From: Syncephalis plumigaleata
Taxonomy: Eukaryota; Zoopagomycota; Zoopagomycetes; Zoopagales; Piptocephalidaceae
Direction of reading: 5' to 3'
Length of the DNA stretch: 64,000 nucleotides
Assembly: GCA_025201365.1 (NCBI GenBank)
Contig: JAIXMF010000020.1
Location: 62,001 to 126,000, forward strand
Shown: piece after piece, positions 57,368 to 64,000 of the stretch
How the letters are laid out: each line of letters starts with the position of its first letter
Numbering within the stretch: the stretch's first letter is position 1
Position numbers and translations under genes: made by a program
The notes under the pieces: generated by a model
What the model was told of the DNA's origin: nothing
The model's input: the letters and a program-made list of their open reading frames with translations, nothing else
Databases searched by the model: none

Positions 57368-59850
57368 ATGAATTATTCTAGTAGTAATATTAATAACAAT
57401 AATGCTTATACTGGCTACAGTGCCAGACCGCGTAAGAGTCGTCGACCACCTTGTAATGTGTGTGGTTCTCGTAAATATCGTAAGAATGCGCTTGGTTTCT
57501 ACTTTTGCGAACAGGGTCACCAGTTGGAGGTAGGTCATTCTGTTAAAGAAGTAGAGCTACTTACTAAGTAGTTGTCAAGAATTATGTACCTGAAGAAGCC
57601 AATCCGTTAGACTTGCACTTTGTACGGAATATACGACTAAAGCGTGATTCCATTCTAAAGAATGAACGACGAGCACGTAAGGGAATGTCCAATGGTAAGC
57701 TAAGCTAAACATATCATACTGTTGCTACTTGTTACTAAGAAGTGAACATTTATTTGCTAGTATTGTATGGTCAAGAGGCAAAGTTTCTATTCTATCAATG
57801 CTTGCAACATACACTTCAACTACAATGTAGAGCATTGGTGGAGACATGTGGTTTGCCAGCCGCACTAGAGGTGACTATCACTCATATAGTGACACGCATA
57901 ATAGAATATCACCGCTAATCCATGATTCATTTCATAGACGGTAGTACGTGAATTATGGGTGTTATATTTGTCCTTTTGTAATATCGTATTACCGGCAGAC
58001 TTGAGTGCATCCGACGAGATGGGTGCCAGTCAATCCACACAAACAGCCATGTCAAATGAAGAGGATAAACCTACTACCGCAGAATGGGAGGACGACGATA
58101 TGGATGATCATCTACGTGCCATGGGATTCGAAGAAGGTGAACAATCGACGACACAGTACAGCGATGACATGGCACTGTCGAATACGAGTGGAGATGAAGA
58201 GAGCGGAACGAATAAAAGTAGAATGCGTGCCACAACGATGACGATGACGCTAGAGGATCAATTGAGTCAGCGTAGACGGGAAGCCACGGCAATGGGCAAG
58301 GAATATGCCGCCATGCATATAGATCATCTAATGCAACCACGTCTACAACACTCCATTGCTATCTGCTATTTGGCATGCCTTCAATTGCGTTGTCCTGTCA
58401 TATTAGCGGATCTTCATCGGTACGCATATCATTTAGCATTAGAGGAGTGACATACTAATGCTTGTCTAGATGGGTGTATGAGGGTAAGCTACCCTATTTG
58501 AATGCCTATGCACGTCTCCCCGAATCCTATCGATGTCGTATCAATCGATTCTACCGAGTAAGATGGCAAATAATGGTAAGCACATACATACACACACACA
58601 TATATACATACATATAATAACCGATTGACAGAGTAATCCGTCATGTTCCAACTTTTATCGTTATGCTCGTCTAATGGCCGAGATGTACCACTCGCAATAT
58701 CATGTCGAGTTTCCACCACCAAATATTCCCTTGTTAGTATGTCGATATCTATCAGAATTAGCATTACCAGGTAAATGAGCGATGATAATATACTCAATGG
58801 TATACTGACGAGTATACAGTTAGTCTATATCCAGTTGCCATGTATCTACTACAACTTGGCCGACCTGTATTGGATACACGAAAGTGTGAACATCCAAGCT
58901 GTTGTATTCCATTGGTAGCAGTGATGTTAGCGGCAAACATACGCTATGGTCTTCATACATGGTGCAAGTAAGTAATCATGTAATACAACAACAATAATGG
59001 ATATATACTCACAAGTGTATAGACCCATGAATGATTTGTGTCCAGCTGAACCATTAACAGAGTGGCTATCTAAACTGGATCAACGGCATAAGCAGCAACA
59101 ACGATCACCACTATGGATTGAATGGTATGTAATAGATATATCTATATACTTAGCAGCTCTATTCATACAAACAATCTAGTGATATTCAACGATGGTCAGA
59201 GGAGAATCCACAGGATTACTTGAATTACTGTGACAATGTGTTATTCAACAAAGAAGTACTAAAAGAGTTGAATCCACGTAGTAAGTAATAGAGTAATGTG
59301 CTGCTTCTTACAAGTTCAGCTATTATATTCTCATGATGATGGATAGTGTATGAAATGATTAGAGATATCAAGAATATATTCCAATTAGCACGGAATAGTA
59401 TCGACAATCTAGATTCATCAAAGCACTATAGAAATACTGTAAATCATCATAAGGTAATAAATCAGCCAAAAGAGATGATTTACGATAATAGGTAATGTGT
59501 TATAATCATTATTATTATGAAGTGACATACTAATACTCGATTACAGATCTACATTAAACAATAAACCATCACGTCTCTATGATGTATTACTACCCGCTGA
59601 ACCATTCTGGGATCAACGACGATGGCATCCTGGATATGCACGCTTACTCGAATATTGTGCCAAATCATCTGGTTTAACTATGGATCAACTCAATTATCAA
59701 GTGCAAGCCATGGCATCTCGAATTCGCCGACATGTCACGCAGAATGAAGAAGATGAAGAAGATAATACGAAACAATATGTACTATTAGAAGGAGAAAGCA
59801 TTGGAGCCACTCAGGAAATAGACGAGCAGTATAATCTATCATTTGCTTAA
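57368..59850 (+). CDS. Rrn7/TAF1B-like RNA polymerase I initiation factor
   Basis: About eleven exons. The N-terminal zinc ribbon is CNVCGSRKYRKN with FYFCEQGHQLE (CxxC...CxxH). Then KNYVPEEANPLDLHFVRN, LYGQEAKFLFYQCLQHTLQL, TVVRELWVLYLSFCN (TFIIB-like cyclin folds), an acidic insert (58030-58200), ICYLACLQLRCPVILADLHR, WVYEGKLPYLNAYARLPESY, PSCCIPLVAVMLAANIRYG, and a C-terminal block DVLLPAEPFWDQRRWHPGYA. The zinc ribbon, split cyclin fold and the PYL.A...LP motif identify Rrn7 (yeast) / TAF1B (animals), the TFIIB-like subunit of core factor/SL1 that places Pol I on rDNA promoters in the nucleolus. One missing G near 57572, at the start of exon 2, fits. It converges with SNRNP25, 40 bp away. 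Confidence 0.87.
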
Positions 59851-59890
59851 TATTATACAAATAAATGGGAATAGATATTATAATAACTGT

Positions 59891-60592
59891 TTACTCATTT
59901 CTTCCTTCATGATGATTACGACCACGACCACGACCACGTCCTCTTCCTCTTCCTCGCATCATGCCACCACCACTAGCAATAGTCAATGCATTGGTAGGTG
60001 GTTTCTCCGGTTTAGGCTTCATATATCGAATAAATCGAAGTCGATCTCCATTATGTATACCCAAATCATGAATACGTTGCTGTGGATCCAGTAAACGTTG
60101 TGTATTATGCACGACAAGACAGTAGCGCTTCCATGTATATGTCCTTATTGTAATTATATAGTTAATAGATGATCCCTCTCTCTCTGTGTGTGTGTATCTG
60201 CTTACCAATTGATCTTGCGTGATCTACCATGTTCTAGTGTAGTATCGCGACGGATTTGTTCATTGATGGCCGTCTGCACCAAACGTTTGAGAATGGCTAC
60301 AGTGGCGGTATGTGCCACGATTATTTCTATGAGCGTGATTTGTGCGTTGTTTCATAAGCACAGCTGCATACAAGTGTATAGAACTTGTTCACTTACCTAG
60401 TGTCGAGTGTTGTGTGCCACGTTCCAATACCAATCGTAATGCGTGTCCTCGTTCATACGCGATAAGTTGTTCTATTTCTAACGAGGAAACGTGCGATGGT
60501 AGATCACTCAGTAAAGGATCTTGTTGTAGTATAGCTAATTGCTGTTCAAGTCGTGTCACATTCTGTTCAAGTACCGCATTGCTCGATATCAT
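59891..60592 (-). CDS. U11/U12 snRNP 25 kDa protein (SNRNP25)
   Basis: Three exons, in frame: 60592 to about 60397, about 60328-60209, and about 60144-59891. After a short coiled coil (ISSNAVLEQNVTRLEQQLAI) comes the signature LQQDPLLSDLPSHVSSLEIE, then a ubiquitin-like fold: IIVAHTATVAILKRLVQTAI, RKINWRTYTWKRYCLV, and LDPQQRIHDLGIHNGDRLRF ending in IRYMK. This follows human SNRNP25 block by block (QDPLLCDLP, VVVVQSATVLDLKKAIQ, ISWSYVWRTYHLT, LRDYGIRNRDEVSFIK). An RGRGRGRGRG tail (RGG-like) is an addition. SNRNP25 contacts U11-35K in the minor spliceosome. No frame break. Confidence 0.85.
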
Positions 60593-61906
60593 TCCTACTA
60601 CAAGTACTATTGACAGTGTTGTAATAAATATACTATGGATAGTAAAAAGTAATAAGTAGAAAAAGATGTCATACCTCATTCACTGTAATCATCACATAGT
60701 TTTACTTTTATTATGAATTGGATTATTCTGTAAACATTACATGTATCATACAATACGACAAATCATTTGATGACTACATGTCAATAAACAGTCTATATCA
60801 TCATTATTCTATCATTACTCTAGCATGTTACTCAATGACCATTGAATACATCATATCATTTGTATACTAAAGACAAACTACGCAAATCGTTAACTATTTC
60901 TTATCATGAACAGTGAACAAACTGAGCATTCACGAGATGCTGTCACCAAATACGGCTGATGAATGTCAGCTTCCATGCAAGTCTCAAACATGCATCTATT
61001 GACTCGCGCATTTCTTATGGAAAGTGCCATAACATTAGAAAGGTGCGCATTGCTCAATACATCCATTCATTCGCAGAGAGACAGATCTGCTCTCTAATAG
61101 CATCAAAGTCCGCATAATCATTCAGTCACTCTCACTCATTCACTCTCTCTCCATTCCATTACTAAACTGGGCGGCGCAACCTGCTTGACATCGCCTTTTT
61201 CCGCCCTTCTCGGTTTTTTTCCTCAACTCCGTCTTTATTTATCTTTCTCTCTCTCTCTCTCCTCTTGTTCTATTCAGTAAGTGAGTGTGCGTGAGTGCGT
61301 GTTGTGTGTGCCGTCTTTGTGTAGCTTCCACTGACTTCTTGTGTTCAACTACCTTTCTCTTTCTTCACTTCTTTATACTACTACTTTCATTCTTCTACCA
61401 TCTTGGCTTTGCAAGGGTTTGTTTGAAAGAGAAAGGAAGAGAGTGCTTCGTTATTATTGGTAGTGGCTCAGCGATCATCATCGTTGTGTTTCTTCTACTC
61501 TCTTCTTCTTTATTATACACACCTACAACGCGTGCAACTTATCCAATATCACTATCGTTTACAGGTGAGTAGCATACAACGTAGCGTATGACTATAACAA
61601 AGAGAAGGGGAAGATAAAGGGATACATAGGATAAACTTGGTTTCATATCTAGATAGATAATCATGTCTCTGCATCGGACATGGATAATCCTTGTTCTTAC
61701 GCAAACAATATATCCATCTACTAACTACATGCTATCTTGCTTACTGTTCCTATCTATTATAATACATTGATCAATGCTACTCCCTTTATAGATTTATTAA
61801 TTCGTCTTCTATTCGTCTTCTATTCGACTGTTGTGAAGTAGTTTACATTCTTGTCGTTCTTCTCTATTAGCCATCATCATTATTATATTACGTATTACCA
61901 TTCACC
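60593..61906. promoter_or_regulatory. Divergent intergenic region with a probable Sho1 5' UTR intron
   Basis: A 1.3 kb region between SNRNP25 and Sho1. The 60900-61150 part shows no feature. A TC-rich tract (61239-61262) leads to a likely transcribed leader. TTTACAG|GTGAGT at 61564 and a CTATTAG ending at 61870 would make a 306 nt 5' UTR intron just before the Sho1 ATG. Open frame 61285-61572 looks non-coding. Confidence 0.45.
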
Positions 61907-62970
61907 ATGGCTTTTTCAATTGAGAATCTAAAGCAGGCGCCATTCTATTTGGCGACCATTGCCGTGGCATTTGTAAGTAATACTATATTGTATCATTATG
62001 ACAATCTATATCTAATACTACTATTCTACTAGATTGGTTTCTTTTTGGCATTGATCGGTACAGCTATCGCTCGTGCCGATGCTTACGCATGGCTTACCGT
62101 TTTCTACACGCTTATACAAATCATAGCGGTAGCCTATTGTGTGGGTAGCAAAGTACTACCATTGTACCGATTGGCTCTCTTGACCTGTTTAGCCGTGAAT
62201 ATCATGCTAGCCATTCAAGGTGCCAATTCGTACATCTATGGATACAGCTCATCTACCGCACTCATTGGTGCCGGCTTCGTTTTTATCACTCTAATTGAAG
62301 TAAGTAGCGCATTCATATAAGCTAATACGACATCATCCTACATGTTATTAATATACCACCCATCTGTCTATCTATCGTATTATATCGTATCACAGTTACT
62401 ATGGGCTATTGTTATCGGTTCCGAGGATAGTTCTATATCTACTATCTTGTCGATAGCACCGTAGCCCTTACCCCTACCTCGTTGCACGTGAACTCATCAG
62501 GCGCACCACCCGCTGCCTACCCGATGCACGCCGTATCAAATACTAACGGTGTACCACAAGCGCATACCGTTGTTGCCATGCCTGCTCCTAATGTACCCGG
62601 TGGTGTGGGTGCTGCCACCTCTCCAGCTGTTAGTCTACCCGGTACTCACACCCCTACCACGGCGGTTACCAGTAAGTGTCGGATGTTCAGTATATGTACA
62701 AGGCACGCGCTAAATATGCATGTAAGTCGATTGATTAATTAGTTGAATGAGCACAAAACACATTCAATGACGTAATACTTACCTTATGACATGCACACGG
62801 ATAGATACCGCCAATCCTGAGGATAACACGGAGCTAAGTTTGCTAAGGATGAAGTGATGGACATTGCCGATAACAAGGGCAAGTGGTGGCATGCTCGCAA
62901 GGCAGATGGTTCCATTGGTGTCGTGCCCAGTAACTATCTCGAATTAGTGGGACCATCCAGCAATGCCTAA
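61907..62970 (+). CDS. SHO1: Sho1-type osmosensor (four helices plus SH3)
   Basis: Exon 1 (MAFSIENLKQAPFYLATIAV) and exon 2 hold four membrane helices: FYLATIAVAFIGFFLALIG, YAWLTVFYTLIQIIAVAY, LYRLALLTCLAVNIMLAI and ALIGAGFVFITLIELLWA. A cytoplasmic Pro/Ala/Thr/Val linker follows. A C-terminal SH3 domain reads YAYTANPEDNTELSFAKDEV, then GKWWHARKADGSIGVVPSNY. This order is diagnostic of Sho1, which binds the proline motif of the MAPKK Pbs2 and feeds the HOG and invasive-growth pathways at the plasma membrane. Three missing bases are needed (near 62435, 62692 and 62836). Length about 290 aa. Fungal-specific, which supports the host assignment. Confidence 0.9.
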
Positions 62971-63837
62971 AGAAGATATGCATCGCTCTCCTCCTTTTTC
63001 TTATAATCCCTTTATCTTATTATACTAATAGTAGCAGTAGTAGCGGTAGTAGCAGTAGTAGTAGCAGTAATAGTTATCTATAGTAACGTATCTTGTATAC
63101 TATGGATACTAACGTAAATTGTGGTAGTTGCATTGTGTTGTGCTGCGTACGTGTTTTACATTTAATCGTAATCATCATCTATCCTATGACGATTGTCATT
63201 TTGTTGTCTACTATAATGCATATCCGTCATCTAACACTCTACTTGTGCACCGCGTAGTAGAGTATGTACTAGAACATGACTGGCATGCTAACACTTGGTG
63301 TATAGTAGGTTTCATATCCCTTATTATTGACCAATAAATGAGATCTACTAAACCAAGTAACTCTGTGCAGTTTAATAACAACAACAGTAACAATAGCGAT
63401 CATAATTTATATTATATAAATAGTAATCAGATTCATAATTTATATTATATAAATAGCAATCCAGATTCATAATTAATTGTTAACCACCACATACCACATT
63501 TGTTTACAATCAATTTAGCACACGCCCTTATTGGCTCTTTAACTACTCGTCTTTCTCGATAGTTTAACTACTGATTCATCTTGCTCTCCTATTGAATCTA
63601 CCACTATTCTCCTGCTTGTCTTCCTCTATCATACATATAAGCAAGTATCATTGTAGTAGTGAGTGTACTGTCTACTACTACTACTACAGCTTAACTCGTT
63701 ATTCCTGCCTCTATCTTTCCTTATCAATCAACTGATTCCATCACTACCACTACTGCCTCTACTGCTACTTGTTGATTCATCTATTGCTTGTTCGTGTCCT
63801 TTTTATTGTCCATTTCTACTACTAATAACAATTAGTT
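62971..63837. other. Intergenic, 0.87 kb
   Basis: No gene recognised. It holds an AGT/AGC triplet run at about 63026-63072, a 33-bp direct repeat (listed separately) and a pyrimidine-rich leader with CTA triplets before the last gene of the window. Confidence 0.5.
63400..63475. repeat. Direct repeat of an A+T-rich 33-34 bp unit
   Basis: TCATAATTTATATTATATAA followed by ATAG and an AATC-rich spacer is present twice back to back (about 63400 and 63433). A third partial start, GATTCATAATT, lies at 63464. Confidence 0.8.
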
Positions 63838-64000
63838 ATGGGGAATCGACAAAGTACACTCAAGTCTTCACCGGGCTATTCGCGTTTATATCCCGAGTCG
63901 TTTGTGGGCAAACCCTTCGCATCTTATATAGGCAAGTATACTCACCAATATTATTATTATATGAGTAAAGAAATGGAGAAACTACGCGTAGAATGAAGAA
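63838..64000 (+). CDS. Probable N-myristoylated protein, first exon (runs off the right edge)
   Basis: ATG at 63838 gives MGNRQSTLKSSPGYSRLYPE then SFVGKPFASYI. MGNRQS matches the N-myristoylation consensus (Gly2, Ser6). The exon appears to end at 63931 with a GC donor (GCAAGTAT). Reading through would give a stop at about 63993. The 34 residues do not identify a family. Confidence 0.45.

Noticed and set aside
62675-62692. An 18-19 nt mini-intron in Sho1 (GTAAGT...TTCAG)
   Set aside because: Removing it puts the SH3 part in the wrong frame. Reading through with one missing base joins MYKARAKYA correctly.
245-63968. CRISPR arrays, bacterial operons or prophage
   Set aside because: No regularly spaced repeats, Shine-Dalgarno-led polycistrons or phage genes. 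The sequence is clearly eukaryotic nuclear DNA with spliceosomal introns.

Overview
The window is nuclear DNA of an intron-rich fungus. It is A+T-rich between genes and compact, with short GT-AG introns (usually GTAAGT at the donor and a CTAAT/CTAAC-like branch site close to the AG). Fungal hallmarks include a Sho1-type osmosensor, a Bud22 ribosome factor, a Nur1/DUF2418-like protein and a Ppn1/PNUTS-like phosphatase subunit. An intact gene for SNRNP25, a protein of the minor (U12) spliceosome that most ascomycetes and basidiomycetes lack, points to an early-diverging lineage (Zoopagomycota/Mucoromycota type). That placement is inference.

Layout. 1-9.4 kb: a gene cut by the left edge, an F-box/propeller-like gene, a seven-helix membrane protein and two adjacent START-domain genes that may be one. 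10.6-15.5 kb: a PNUTS-like PP1 regulator, a second copy of the seven-helix protein and a small secreted protein. 17.5-29.9 kb: carnitine/acylcarnitine carrier, a 2.2 kb DNA transposon, WrbA/Pst2-like flavodoxin, ETF alpha, VPS25, very-long-chain hydroxyacyl-CoA dehydratase, homogentisate dioxygenase and eIF5A. 30-42.6 kb: NUDCD1, BUD22, a second transposon copy that encloses an F-box-like gene, a cytochrome P450 and a PIAS/Siz SUMO ligase. 42.7-48.7 kb: WBP2-like, Nur1-like, tRNA-Thr, a young 5'-truncated LINE with perfect target-site duplication, and G-protein beta. 51.7-64 kb: ACAD10/11-type acyl-CoA dehydrogenase, DUF1769 protein, ribosomal protein eS1, Rrn7/TAF1B, SNRNP25, Sho1 and the first exon of a probably myristoylated protein.

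The genes are ordinary, independently transcribed nuclear genes, often convergent with gaps of 40-100 bp. Three act in mitochondrial fatty-acid oxidation (carrier, ETF alpha, acyl-CoA dehydrogenase), but I see no sign that they form a cluster.

Two things stand out. First, a pair of diverged DNA transposons shares terminal inverted repeats, TA target duplications and a spliced TnpB/Fanzor-like C-terminal exon; one of them holds an F-box-like gene in its interior. Second, many conserved genes carry reading-frame slips that are each explained by one missing base, often in a short homopolymer. This looks like an assembly artefact rather than gene decay, so many coding entries below span frames and cannot be read as a single open frame.
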